Origin: Hypoxylon rubiginosum
Lineage: Eukaryota; Ascomycota; Sordariomycetes; Xylariales; Hypoxylaceae
Assembly: GCA_902806565.1 (NCBI GenBank)
Contig: CADCXA010000024.1
Coordinates: 1-64,000 of the forward strand
Direction of reading: 5' to 3'
DNA length: 64,000 bases
Below are positions 50,001 to 64,000 of the stretch, piece after piece. Below the pieces are notes generated by a model. It had not been told where the DNA came from. It searched no databases and worked only from the letters and a program-made list of their open reading frames with translations. The number at the start of each line of letters is the position of its first letter. Positions within the stretch are counted from its first letter, which is position 1. Position numbers and translations under genes: made by a program.

Positions 50001-52844
50001 AAAATATATAGAAAAATAACTGTGGTATATATTAAGTTTAAACTAATAAAATTATAATATTAAATATTATTTAAATAGATTATATTTTTAAAGTTTATAA
50101 AAATTAATATAATTTTTACAGTTTTAATATTAATAATATAAGTTATTTTTTAAGCGTTTTATTTAATTTTTTTTTATATTATTTATTAAAATATTTTAAA
50201 AGTTAATAAAATTTTTTTTTTTTATTTTAAGTGTAAATGTTATTAAAAATCTTTTTAAAAATAATATATTAATTAAAATTAACTATATATAAACATTTAG
50301 TTTTTTTTATATAAAATTTTTTAGTTTATTAATTTAATTAAATAAATATAAATATTATATATTTCTAGTTAATTATAAGGTTAAATATATTATAATATTA
50401 AAAAAACATTATAGTATTTATTAATATAAATACTATAAAACCATTTAAATACTAGTTTATTTTTATAAATATATTCTTTATATTAAATTTATATTTTATA
50501 ATTAAGTAAAAAGTTATTATTTTTTTAGAAACTTAAAATACTTTAAATTATATGTTTAATTTATTGTTAATTATTTTTATAAGTTGCTTTTATTATAATA
50601 TAAGTTTTTTTAATATTTTTATAAAAAGTTAATTTAATTTTTAATTATATATTATTTTTATAGTATATTTAAATATAGTATTTAGTTTAAAAGTAAATAA
50701 TATATATATAAAATTATTAAAAAGTTTTTTATTAAATAATAAATTTTTATTTATATATTTTTATAGTAGGTTATTATTAAATAAAATAATATAACTTTAA
50801 ATAATGTTTTTTAAAAAGTTATTAGTTTTTATTTATATTTAAAATATATTTTAATTATAATATAATTATAAGTTTTTAAAAATAAAATTATTATTATTAT
50901 AATATATTATAAACGGAGATATTTAATTAATTAGCTTTTTAGTTTATTTTAATGTTAATATATTTTAAATTTAAAAATTATATATATATTTAATTTTAAT
51001 AGTATATAAAAAGTTTTAATAAATTAGGTTTTTATTATTTTTATTATTAATAGCTGTTTTATAAGTATTTTTATAGCTTTATTTAATAATAACGTTATTA
51101 TAAACGTTTATTTTATTTTTAAATATAAAAATAATAAATTTTATATATTTTAAAAATTTATATTTAAATATAAAAAAAAAGTTAAGGTATTTATACTTTA
51201 AAATTAACTCGTTTAAATTAATAATAGTTTATAAATTAAAATATTAAAATTATTATATTAAATATTTAAAAATGTTTATTAAAATTTATAATAAACTTAA
51301 TAATAAAAGTTATTAATTAAATAAAAATAAAGTTTATAATATAAATTATAATAAAAAAAAAGATAAATATTATAATATTAATTATTATAAAAATTATTAT
51401 AAAATATTTAATAATAATTATTTTAAGGATTATATTTTTAATTATTATAAATAAAATAATAAGGTTATTATTTTCCAGCGCCGGGAAAATATTAGTTTAA
51501 ATTATTCGGAATTATTAGATTATTTTTTTTTAAAAAGATAAGTTTTTTTAAGTAAATCCTTATTTTATTATTATTTAGTTTAATAATATAATATATTATT
51601 TTAACAGGTTAAATAAAGATATTTTTAATTATTAATATAAAAAAATTAAAAAAAACTGTTAATAGTTTTTTAAGGTAAGTAAAAAATGTTTATTTTATAT
51701 AACTATATAAATAAAAATATTTAAATAAATAAAATAAGGAATATTTTTTATAAACTAAAATATATAATATTTTTTAATGGTTATTATTAATAAAGAATAT
51801 ATTATTTTAAAAGTTAATATAAAAATATATTTATTTAAAAGGTTTATATAAAATTAAAATATATATAATTTTATATATATTAAAAATTAAATATTAATAT
51901 TATAAAAATTAATATAATTTATAAAACATGTTATTATATTATTTTATTATATTAATTTCAAGCTAGTATAACGCCTAAAAATAAAGTTGTTAATTATTTA
52001 TAAATATAACTTACTATTTTATATAATGTAAATATAATTAATATTTTTTTTTAGTTTTTAATATAATTTAAAAAGATTAATATAACTTATTTAATATATA
52101 TATATATATATATTTAGTAGTATAAATAGTTTAATTTAAATAAATAAGTGGTAATAAAATTATTATAAGTTATTTATATATATAAATAATGTTAAATTAT
52201 ATATTTAATAGTTAAAATAATATATAATAGTTTAATATAAAGTATATTTTAAAATATATAGTTTATTCCTTTTTTAAAAAAAGATAATAAACCTTTTATT
52301 AGTGTGTAAATTAGTTGTTTATAATTAAATATTAATATAATTAATTAAATAATATATAACTTATAAAAAAATATAAAATATAACCCGCGTTATTTATATA
52401 TATGTTTTTTTTTTTTTTATTTAAAATATAATATTATAATTAACTTATTAAACCTTTTTTTTTATTATAAGTTATAAAAAAGTAAATATTAAAACAGTTA
52501 ATTTAAACTTTTTTTTATTATTAGTTAATAAAATAATTATATATTAAAATTTAAATAATAAAAATTATATTAATATAATTAAAAAACTTTTTAACGTTAT
52601 ATGTTTAAATTTATAACCGTTTATATATTAAAGGTTAACGTTATAAATAATATATAAATAATTATAATTTATAGTAAAAATATATAATTAAGTTTATAAT
52701 ATTAAAATAAAATATTAATATATTAAATAATATATATATTAATTATTATTATAATAATAATGGTTTTTAATATGGTTTTATAAGTTAATATTATTATAAT
52801 AAAATATTAATTAAATTTTATTTATTAATATATAATAATATTTG

Positions 52845-52922
52845 TTTTAATATTAATTTTAATTTTAGTTTTAATTTTAATTATAATTTTAACTTTAATT
52901 TTAAAGTTAATTTTAATATTAG
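52845..52922. repeat. TTTTAA-type hexanucleotide repeat
   Basis: Repeated units of the tttaat/tttaac/tttagt type recur about every six bases for roughly 75 bases. The variants are c/t and g/a changes. Confidence 0.6.
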
Positions 52923-54289
52923 TTATAATATATATAAAAAAACTAGCTGGTTTTATTTTTTAAGTAAAATTTAAAGTAAAAGATTATATAAAAATATATA
53001 AATATATATTAATTATATAACATATTATTATTTATATTAATTTAAAAAAAAAATTAACGGTTTTATATGTTTTAAAAAAAACTAAGAAAAATAATTTAAT
53101 TTATTTAATATTTATAATAAAAGTTTAAAATAAAAACATATTTAACTATAAATAAAATATATTAATAATAAAAATTATAAGTTATATATATTTTTAAATA
53201 AAATAAAATAAAGGCTTATTAAATATAAAAAAGTTAATGTTTTTTTATTTAAATATATAATTATTATATTTTAATTTTACTTTTTTTTATAAAATTATTT
53301 ATTTAAAACATTATAAAAAAATATATAATATTTATTTTAAATTTACTTTTTAAAGTTTTATTTTTAAATAAACTTTAATTATAAAAAAGATTTATATTAT
53401 AATTTTTATATTAGTTATATTTTTATAACTTATTTAATTAACTGTAAATAACATATATTATATTAATTTTAAAAGTAATATAATTAATATTTATATTAAT
53501 AAAAAACTTTAATTTATATAAAACTAATTATTTTAATTATAAGTTTATTTAAATAATATTTAAATAAATATTTATAAATAAAAATATTAATTTTATATAT
53601 TATATATTTTAATATTAATGTTTATTTATATATTATATAAATAATATAAAAGTTTAACCACCTAGTTTTTACCTTTTATTATAGTTATTTTTTTATTAGT
53701 AATTAATTATTTTAGTTTTTTATTTTAAGTTTTTTTTTTTTTTATATTTAAATACAATTATATTTTTAGTTACTTATATTTTTTTAAGTTATTAATAATT
53801 TTTATATAAGTTTTATTATTTAGTTATATTATTAATCTTTTATATTATTTTATTTTTATTAAATTTTATAATATATATTAGTTAGTTTTAACTTTTATAA
53901 ATTATTTTAAAATATTTTAATAATACTTTAATATCCTTTAAATATATTTTTTATTAATAATATAAAAATCGGTTAGTATTTTTTTTACCACTTTATATAT
54001 TACTTTTAAAAGTAAGTTACTATATATAGTTTTTTAAAAACTTAAAAATTTTTATAGTAAGTTTTTTATTATGTTTTTAATTACTAGTAAAATATATAGT
54101 TTGTTTTATTTAAAATTATATTTTTAATTTAAAGTATAATTATTAATAATTTTTATAGTATATTTAAACTTTAACATTTAAAAAAATATAAATATATATT
54201 TTATTTTTATTATAATTATAAAAATAACTTTTCTTATTTATTATAAAGTTTTTTTAAATTATAACTTCTTTAAAATAAATAAAGTTTTT

Positions 54290-54555
54290 ATTTTATAATT
54301 AACCATATAATTTAATAAATAAAATTAATTTTATTTTTATAAAAACATAAAAAATAATTAACTTGGTTTTTATTAAAAAATTATAAAGTTTATTAAATAA
54401 AATTAATTTAAAGAAAATTAATCTGCTTTTTATTAATAAACCATGTAATTTATTAAACGGAGTTAATTTTTTTTCTATAAAAATATTTAAAAAAATTAAT
54501 TTAACTTTTATTAAAAAATTATATAGTTTAATAAATAAAATTAACCCACCTTTTA
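54290..54555. repeat. Four-copy repeat with alternating 60/78-bp spacing
   Basis: A block like aaccatataatttaataaataaaattaa recurs near 54,299, 54,379, 54,440 and 54,518. The third copy keeps more G/C (ccatgtaatttattaaacgg). The alternation suggests a larger unit of about 138 bases duplicated once. Confidence 0.5.
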
Positions 54556-57500
54556 TAAAAAGATCTTAATTTAATAAATTAATTAAAATATTTTAATTTC
54601 TAAAATTAAAGAAACTATTTAAAATATAAATAACTTATTATATAAAATAAAAGTTTTATATTAAATACTAATTAATATTAATAAATATAAACTATATTAT
54701 AATAATTAATATTAACTTAATTAACTAAGTTAATAATTTTATTTTTAAATATGTTTAATTATAATATTTTTTTATAAATAGCTTTTTAAGCTAGTTTTAT
54801 ATTAATAAGTTTTTTATTTAAATAATTGTTTTTATTTTTTATATAAATAAATAAAAAAAGATTAAACTAAAATATAAATTTTATATATTTATTAATTAAT
54901 TTAAAAAACAATATATAGTTTAATTTATTATTTAATAATATAACTAATAGTTTAACTATTAAAAAAACAGCTTTTTATTAATAATATATAAGGTTAATAA
55001 CTAAAAAAAACTTTTATATTAATAAATTAAAAAAAAATAATATTTATTTTATTAATAAACGTTTTAATATTAATATTAAAAAAACTTTAATTATAGTTTT
55101 TATTATTATTAATATTATTAAAAAGTAAATAAATTATTTATTTTTTAAAAAAAAAAAACTTATTAAAATTAAAACCATTAGATTTAAAAATATAAAAAAT
55201 ATATATTATTAAGTTTTACTTTTAAAATACTTTAAGTTTATTAATAAAAAAAGGTTTTATAATAATATAAAATAGTTAAATTTAAAAAGTAATAAAATAA
55301 TAAAATTATAAAAAAATAATAATAAAAAACTTAAAAAGCTTAATAATAAAAAAATTAAAGAGTTTTTTACTTATAATAATATAAAACTGGAAATAAAATT
55401 AAAACCATATAAAAATAAAAAGGTAAATATAAAAAAAATAATTTAAAAGTTTTTTATAAAATTTATATTTAAAAAAGGAATTTTTTAACTAGTAATAAAT
55501 TATATTTAAAGTATAATTATAAAGCTTAATAATATTTTTATTTTTAGTAACATTGTTTTTAAATTAAAGTTATTAAAATAAATTAAAATTAAAAAAATTC
55601 TTATTTTAATATTTAATACTTTTTATAGTATTTTTTAAGGTATGTTTTTTAATATTATTAATTATAAAAAACGTTAAGAAAAAAAAGCTAATAATTAAGT
55701 TATATACTTTATTATAACTTTAAAATATAAAAATAACAGTAATAAATTTACTTATTTTTTTTAGGTAATAAAAAATTAACTTATTATATTTTTAATAATA
55801 TACTTAAATTTAATAAAAAAGTTAAATAATTAATTTAATATGTTTTTAAGTTTTAAAATTAAACTTAATATTATTATATTTAGTTTTATTATAAATAATA
55901 TAAATATATAACTTTTTATATTATAATAAAAAAAAAATAATAAGATTTTAAGTTTTTATATTTATTATATTAAGGTGTTTTATTTAATGGATTTAAAATA
56001 ATATTTAAAACTACGTATATATATTTTAAATATTTTTTAATAAGCTAGATAAAAAAAGACCACGTTAAAAAAAATCGTTTTTATTATTATTTAATTTAAT
56101 AAAATAACTTTTAATCTAACTTTTTTTAAAAGTTTAACGTTATTTTTATAAACATTTAACTATTAAATAATTAACTATAGATTTTTATAGAAAGTTTTAA
56201 TGTTAAATATTATTAATTTATTATTTTATAATTAAGTTTTTAAAAATAAAAAATTTAAAATAATTATAGTTTTAATATTTTAGTTTTTACACTTAAATAT
56301 ATAACCTAGCTTATTATTTTATAAAATTAATAAATTAATAAGTTAGGTTTTTATTTTAATTTAAGCTTTTATAAATATAATATCACGGTTATTAATATTT
56401 TTAATAACTAAAAATAAATTAAGTTATTAACTATTTTTTTAGTAGTTATTTTTATTTTTTACCGGTGAAAATTTAATATTTTAAATAAAAAAGAAACGTG
56501 GTGTTTTAAAATAAATTAAAACGTTTATAAAACCTAAATTATATAATATTAAAGTTTTTTTAAAAAAGTAGAATTTTTTTATATATTAAGTATTATAATA
56601 ATATTATAGATTTTTATTATTAAGTTTTTATAGTTACTTTTTTATATAACTTATAAAAATACTTAAATAAAAAAAGAAAAAAACCTTAAATATATATAAA
56701 ATATTATAAAAAAATATTAGGTTTTTATTTATTATTATTATTATCTAAATATAAAAAAAGATTTTTTAGTTAAAAAATAATTAAATATTAAATTTAATAT
56801 ATATAAATAATAATTTAAATGGTTATAAAAAAAAACTTTTATAAAAAAAAAAAAGCTAGGTAAAAGTAAAAATTTTAATATTAAATAATAAAATATTATA
56901 AATATTTTTTTATATTATATTATTAAATAATAAGATATTAAAATTAGTTACTTTTTATATATTAATTTTTTATTATAAATATTTTTTTATATAATATTTT
57001 ATTTTTATAAAACATTTAATTTATTTTAAGTTTAAATTAAACTATATATTTAAATAAATATTAATTTTAAATACTGTTTTTTATAGTAACTATTTAAGTT
57101 ATATAGTTTTTAAACTATTAATAACTTGGTTTAGTTTTATATATAAATATTAACTTTTAAGTTTTTTTAATAAATTTTTTTTTATAAAAAAGTTTAATTT
57201 AATTACATGTTTATTAAAATAAATAATAATATAAATCTTTTTTTAAACTTAATATATTTTTATATATAAAATAAAATAAAAAAAATAATAAATAATATAT
57301 TTTTATTATAATTATACTTTTTATATATAATATAAAAAAAAAATATTTTAATATATTATTATATTATATAAAGTGGATTGTTTAACTTTTTTTATGTTTA
57401 TATTATAAATTTTTATAACTTTAATAATATTAAATATATATTATTATAAAACTTATAAAATATAATTTAATTATTTTATATTAACATATAAAAATAAATT

Positions 57501-60500
57501 TAATATATATTTTAAAGTTTTATAATAAAAAAATTTTTAAATATATAATATTTGTTTTTAATTTTATATTTAATATAAAATTAATAATAGTTAACTAGTA
57601 ATATTTATTTTTAATGTTAACTATATTTTATATTTTTTAAAATTTAATTACTAATAAAAAAATATAAATGTAAAATTTTATAATATGTATAATAAACGTG
57701 GTTTAGTGGTTAAATATAATAATGTTTTTTAAAATCACGTTTTATATAAAATATAAAAAAAATTTTAATATATTAATTTATAAGGTTTAAATTTATAACT
57801 TAATAAAATAGTTTAAATAATTAGTAAAACTTTAAAAGGTTTTTATATAAAACATATTAATATATTTAGTTAATAATATATTAAAAAAGGATTTTAATAT
57901 AAATATTTTCCTTTAAAAATAAAAGTGGTATTAATATATAATTAAAATATTATTAACTGGTATTTTAAAATAGTTACTTAATAAGTAAATAAATTTTCCG
58001 GAGTTATAATATAATAAAACATATATTTAACTAGTTATATATTATTAAAAAATAAAATATTTAAGAAATAATAAATTAAGTAAATTTATTTAAATTAATA
58101 AAAAAGAAATATTAAAATATTTTATATTTAATAAAGTGTATATTATTTAAAAGAATATATTTTTTTTTTTTAAAGGGGTTTTTTTTTTTTATATTAATAA
58201 GTTCTTATAGTATTTTTTTATTATAATATTATAATTTATAATATTTTATAATAATTATTTCTTATTTTTATATTTTTATTTAACAATAAATAATATAATA
58301 ATTAAGGCTTTTTTTTTTATTTAAATATGGTTTTTTAATTAATTTATTATTATCTTATAATAAAAAATATTTTTTATTTATTTAAATATTTTTTTAATTT
58401 TATTGGTTTTAAAAGAATAATAATATTTATAATATTATTTACTTAAAAATATTTTCTTAACATAAAAATATATTATAAGTTATAACTAGTAAAAATTAAT
58501 ATATCACTTTTTTTTTTTATTTTATTTTTTATTATTATTTTTTAATAAACTTAAGGTTTAAAAATATATATATTTATTTTTTTTTTTATTATTATTTATA
58601 TATTATATTTTTTGTTTATTAATTAATATTTATTATATAAAATCAAAGGAATACCTTATTAAATAAATAATTATAACATTAAAAAACAAGGATAAAATAT
58701 TAATAATATATTTAAAAATAAATTTTTATATATATACGTGTTATATTTTATTATTTAAACCTTATTTTTTTAGATTTTTATTTATTATTTACTATTTTTT
58801 ATATAAATAAAAACTTAAATATATAAAATTATATTACTGGCTTCTTTTTAAAATAATATATATTAAGTTATTAAAACCTTAATATTATACTATATATTTA
58901 ATAAAGTTATTATAATATATTCTTTATTTATTATATTTTAATATTTAAATATATATTATAATATTAATTATAAAATAAAAAAAATAACTAAAAAACTAAT
59001 AAAATATTAAATTATAAATATTAAAAGGTATTTTTCTTTTATTATTATTTTTCTTATTATTAATAAGTTAATAACTTTATTTAAATAATAAAGTTATTAA
59101 TAAACTTATATTTTTATTTTAATAATATAAATTAGGATTTTAATAATAGCTTAATTTTAATTTATAACTTATTAATTATATTATTATTATAATTAATATA
59201 ATTATTAACTAGTATTTTTATTATTTATATAATTTTATATTTTTAAATTATTATTATTTATTAAGTAGTATTTAAATATTAATAGGAAATAACTTATACG
59301 ATTTAACGGAGAATTTAAAGAACTTAAAAAAAAATAAAATGGTTTATTTTTTATAATAAATATAATTACTAAAAAAAAAAAAAACTATAATATTTTTTAC
59401 GTATTTATAAAATGTTTTATTATATTTTAAAATATAATAAGATATAATATATATAAATAAGTTAAATATAATATTTATAATATTAATTTTTAATAATTAA
59501 AAAAGATATCTTAAATTAAAAGTATAATATAATTATAAAATATAAAAATTTAGCCTTTTTTTATTTAAAAGTTATATATAAAAAGTTAATATAAGTATAA
59601 AAATATAAAAAAGTTATATAATTTATAATTTAAATTATTTTTATTAAATAAAAAAGTTATATAATAAAGTAAATATATTTATTATTTAATTTAAAATAAA
59701 TAAACTAAATAATATTAATATTTACTTAAAATAAAATAATTTTAAAAATATATTATATATGTTTTTAATATTAATATATTTTATATATTATTTTAATTTA
59801 TTTAAGTTTATTTTATATTAAATACTATTCTAGTTTTAATTTTAATTATTTTCTTAGTTAAAAAAAAAACTTAGTTATAAAAAAGGATATTATTTATAAA
59901 AATCATTATATATTTTAATACTTTTAAATATTTATATAAATAATAAATTATTATATAATAAGTAACTATTAATTATTTTTACATTTATTATATTTACTTA
60001 ATAAAAAATAATAATATATAAATTATTTATATATATAAAAAAAAGGGAAAAAAATTAATATATAAAATATAAATTTAAATATATATTTAATTATTTATAT
60101 CCTTTTATTATATTTAATAAAAAAAACCTATTAGTTTTTACTTTAAAAAATATTATTATCATGAAAATAGTTATTATATACTTAATATATCCTCTAGTTT
60201 TATAATTTTTATAATATTTTAATAATTATTTATCTATTTTATAAATATTTAACTTTTAACCTTTTATCTTTTTTCGATTTTATATTATTTTATTTATATT
60301 TTTTTTTATTTTTATATTTATATAGTTTTTATATTTAATATATTTATATAATTTTATTTATAATAAAATTATAAGGTTTAGTTTTTATTTAAAAAAAAAC
60401 TATTATAAAAATTTATTTAATAATATATTTACTTTTTAAATATTATTTTAAAATATACCTTTAGATTTTAATATTAAAATAGTTAAGTTTTTAAATCTTA

Positions 60501-63435
60501 AAAAATTTATTATATATTTAATTATTATAAAAGTTAAATATATAATAATTTTATTTATAATTAATAAAACTTATAAAAAAATAAAAGTTAAATAAAATAA
60601 GTTTAAATTATAATATAACGTAGTTTATTATAATTATAATAAAATTTATATTATTATATACTTATTATTTTTTAATATAAATTTTAATTTTTTTTTATTT
60701 ATCTTAATTATTTAAAAAACCATTTAATTAACTATGTTAATTTTATTAAACTTAATATTATTTTTTACTTAATTTATATTATTTATATTATTTATATTAA
60801 AACAAGTAATAACTTTATTATAAAATATATTAACTATATTTAATATAATTTAAAAAACTTATTAAAATAATATCTTTTTTAATATATATAAATCTATATT
60901 TTTATCGAAAAATTTTATTATATAATTTTTAGTTAATTTATTTATATAAAATTTATTATATTTTAATTTAAAATATATTAACTTAAAAAAAAATTTTAAA
61001 AGTTTATTATAAATAAATATTAATATAACTTTATTTTAAATATTAAAATCATGTAAATTATATTAATTTAAATATTAAAATTATATAAAAAAGAAAAGGT
61101 TTTAAGATTTTTATATAGTTATATTATAAGCTATAAAATATAATTTTTAAGGTGTTTATATTAATTATTATTATAACGGTAAAATTATTAAATATATATT
61201 TTATTATAATTAATATTATAATTTTTTTATATTAACTTTTTATTTAAAAATCTAGAATTTACTTATTATTATAAATAAAAATAAAAAATAAAGTAAAGAA
61301 AAATTAAATAAAAGTTTTTATTTTATTATAAAACTTGTTTTTTTTAAATAAAAGTATAATTTAATAAGTAATAAAACTAATTTAAATATTAAAGAAAAAT
61401 TTAATTTAATTTATTATTAATAAATTATAACCGTTTTATTATTTTTTAAAAAAATATATAAAATTATATAAGCTATGTTTTAAGAATATCTAAATATAAA
61501 TAAGCTTATATCTTTTTTATTAATATTTAAAATTATTATTATTATAGTTTTAATAGTATTAAAAAATTAGTTTGTTTATTTTTAAGTAGTTTTTTACCGT
61601 TTTTAAATAGGTTTTTTATTTTTAGAAGCTTTTTAAACGAAATTACATATAAAATATAAAATAAATAATAATAAAAATATTAAAATAAGATTTTATTAAT
61701 ATAAGCTAGTTTTATTAAAGTTTATATTTATTATAATTTATAAAACTAAAAGTTTATTTAATATATTAAAACTTAATTTTAAATATAAAAGTTATATATA
61801 TTTTATTATATCGGTTTTTTTACTAGTAAAAAAAACCGGTTTTATAAAAAATATAAAAAGATTATTTTTAAATAATAGTTAGTTTAATTAAATAATATTA
61901 ACACCTTTAATTATAATAGTTAATATTAAATAAAAAGTTATATTAATAATAAATTTTATAACCGGTTTTTTAAAAATTAAAGGTGTTTTATTAGTATTTT
62001 TATTTATAGTTATATTATTATTATTATTTTTATATATTTTTTATTTTTTTATATGTTTTAATTTTAATTTAAATATAAATTAAAATAATGTTATAAATAC
62101 CGATTTTATAAATCTTTATATATTAAAATATAAAACTTAAGAAATAATAATAAATATAAATGATATTTTTTTTAAAGTATTTAATATATATTTTATTTTA
62201 ATTATATATTTATCTTTTAGTTAATTTATAATTTTATTAATATAATTATATATTTAACCAGGATTTAAACTTATATAGTTATTTTTATAATATTATAAAA
62301 ATTTTAACCAGGTACTTTTATTAAATAAAATAAATATATAAAATATATAGGATTTTTTTTTTAAAAAATTATTACTTTATAACCCTTTTTTATAAAAATA
62401 TATTTATAATTTTATAAATATTTTATAATTAAGTAATAGGTTAATATTATAAAACGTTATATTTTAATTATTAAATAAATGGTATATAAATTTTATAAAT
62501 TTATATAAAATGAAACTTTTTATTATAAATTTTAAAAGTTTTAAATAAGTTATATTTAATTAATATTTATATAAACTAATTAATTTTTTATTAAAATATT
62601 TATAAAATTATAATAATAAAATTAATTTTTATAATTTATCGTTAAATAAAACTTAAGTTATTAATTATAATAATATCTTATATTAGTTTTTTTAAGTTAT
62701 TAATTATTTAAATATTTTAAAAGTTAATATTATTAATAATTATAATAGTTTTTTTATTATTTTAATATTTATATATTAAAAAGTAAAAATAAGTAATAAT
62801 TATAAACTTTAAATTATAAAAGTATTAAAAAATTCCTTATTTTAAAAAAGTAAAACTTGGTTTTATATAAGTTTAAACGAGAAATAAAAAAATAATATTA
62901 TTTTAATTAATAAATTAATAGTTTTAATAATAATAAATAAATATTTTTTTAATTTATAATAATATTATTATAATAAAAAAAAATAAGTAGATTAAACTAA
63001 TATAAAAGTTATAATTTAAAATAAAAAAAGAAGTTATAATTATAAAGTGTTATTTTATAAAATTTATATTAAATATATTAAATTAATAATATTTATAATG
63101 TTTATATTTAAGTTTTAAAATTAAAAATAATAAAAAAATAACCTTTTTATATTTAAATATTTATTTATTTATAGTTTTTTATAGTTATTATTATTTACTA
63201 AATTTAATATTTTTATAAATATATTTATTTTATAATATAATATTATTTATTATTTTTTTTTTATAATTAATTTTACTAGATAATTAAACTTAAATTTTAT
63301 AAGGTTTTAATATAAGTTTTTTATATTGTTTTATTATATATATATTTATTTTTTTTATAAAACGATTTTTATTTAAAAGTTAATATTTTTCTTTTAGTTT
63401 TTTTTATTAAATTAATTAATAATTAATTATATTAA

Positions 63436-63760
63436 GTTTATATTAAAATAAAAAAAAATATTAGTTTAATATTCTTAGAAATTTAATTTTTAATAATGTG
63501 GAATATAAAAGTAAGTGGTTTTTTAATATTGTTATATAAATAACCTAACAATTAATAAAAAAAGTTAGAATTATTTAAAAATTATAATTATTTTCAGTTT
63601 TAAAATGTTAAAAAAAAATCCATAAAATTTATATTAAAATATAAAAAAATATTAATTTAATATCTTTAAATAATAAACTAATAACACTTTTAATAATATA
63701 ATATATAAAAATAAATAATTTTAATATTATTATATAAATAGCTTAATGATTTTTAATAAA
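63436..63760. repeat. Direct repeat pair, about 120 bp, 190 bp apart
   Basis: The stretch tttatattaaaataaaaaaa..tttaatattcttaga..gtggttttttaatattgttatataaataa (63,436-63,555) is echoed from 63,628 to about 63,745 with G-to-A and C-to-T type differences. It could be a satellite dimer or short LTR remnants. Confidence 0.45.
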
Positions 63761-64000
63761 TTAATATTATTAAATTATTTTTTATTTATAAACTTTTAAT
63801 ATTTATATAAACTAATAATATTAAAATTACTAGTTTTATATATAAATAAAACCTAAACGTTTTATTTATATTAATAAATAATAATATAATATAATAAAAG
63901 AAACAGTTGTTTTTAAAAGCTAGTAAAAAATAATAAAAAAAATATATTTTTTAAACTTAATAAAAAAATAAAAAAAAGGAAAAAAAAAATAATATAAGTT

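Larger units (their letters stand above)
47080..64000. repeat. Right AT-rich, RIP-degraded block
   Basis: The same extreme AT composition as the left block, with stops in every frame. The only ORF of note (47,927-48,175) is a low-complexity I/F/L string and not a gene. Several stretches look like decayed transposon coding sequence, but none could be tied to a family by eye. Local repeats are listed separately; the remainder shows nothing I can support. Confidence 0.88.

Overview
The window is nuclear DNA of a filamentous ascomycete (Pezizomycotina, most likely Sordariomycetes). Supporting signs are short introns (about 45-150 bases) with GTRNGT donors and CTAAC-type branch sites, TATA boxes about 80-180 bases upstream of start codons, intergenic TACCTAGGTA-type palindromes, a PREG/PHO80-type cyclin, and two AT-rich blocks that carry the marks of repeat-induced point mutation (RIP).

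The layout has three parts. Positions 1 to about 16,050 and about 47,080 to 64,000 are extremely AT-rich (roughly a tenth G+C by eye) and have no live genes. The left block contains a Ty3/Gypsy retrotransposon pol. Its protease/RT-spacer, reverse transcriptase and integrase blocks can still be followed in one frame from about 2,350 to 4,800, but it is riddled with stops and lost catalytic residues of the C-to-T / G-to-A type. Both blocks also hold AT tandem repeats. Between them lies a GC-balanced island of about 31 kb with sharp edges.

The left end of the island is a graveyard: a hydantoinase B-type pseudogene (16,244-17,945), a DEAH-helicase pseudogene with damaged motifs V and VI (18,432-19,385), and a broken or chimeric locus in which an RRM-coding start runs into a second helicase tail with HA2 and OB domains (20,390-22,307). 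The middle holds housekeeping genes, all on the minus strand: a type II membrane glycosyltransferase (23,049-24,566), the PREG/PHO80-like cyclin (26,417-28,019), proteasome beta-1 (32,706-33,725), an Erv2-type sulfhydryl oxidase (34,545-35,376) and a secreted subtilisin-like protease (36,890-38,457). The right end holds small, fast-evolving-looking genes: a 110-aa single-pass membrane protein, an ankyrin-repeat protein, an unrecognised secreted protein, a ten-cysteine secreted protein that resembles the KP4 killer-toxin family, and an orphan ORF against the AT border.

There is no operon logic here. The interest lies in genome compartments (RIP-degraded AT blocks around a gene island, with secreted and decaying genes at its edges) and in gene structure: a 15-nt microexon that carries the catalytic threonine of proteasome beta-1, a hidden third exon in the Erv2-like gene, and a large insertion within the cyclin fold. 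I did not find a convincing new biological system.
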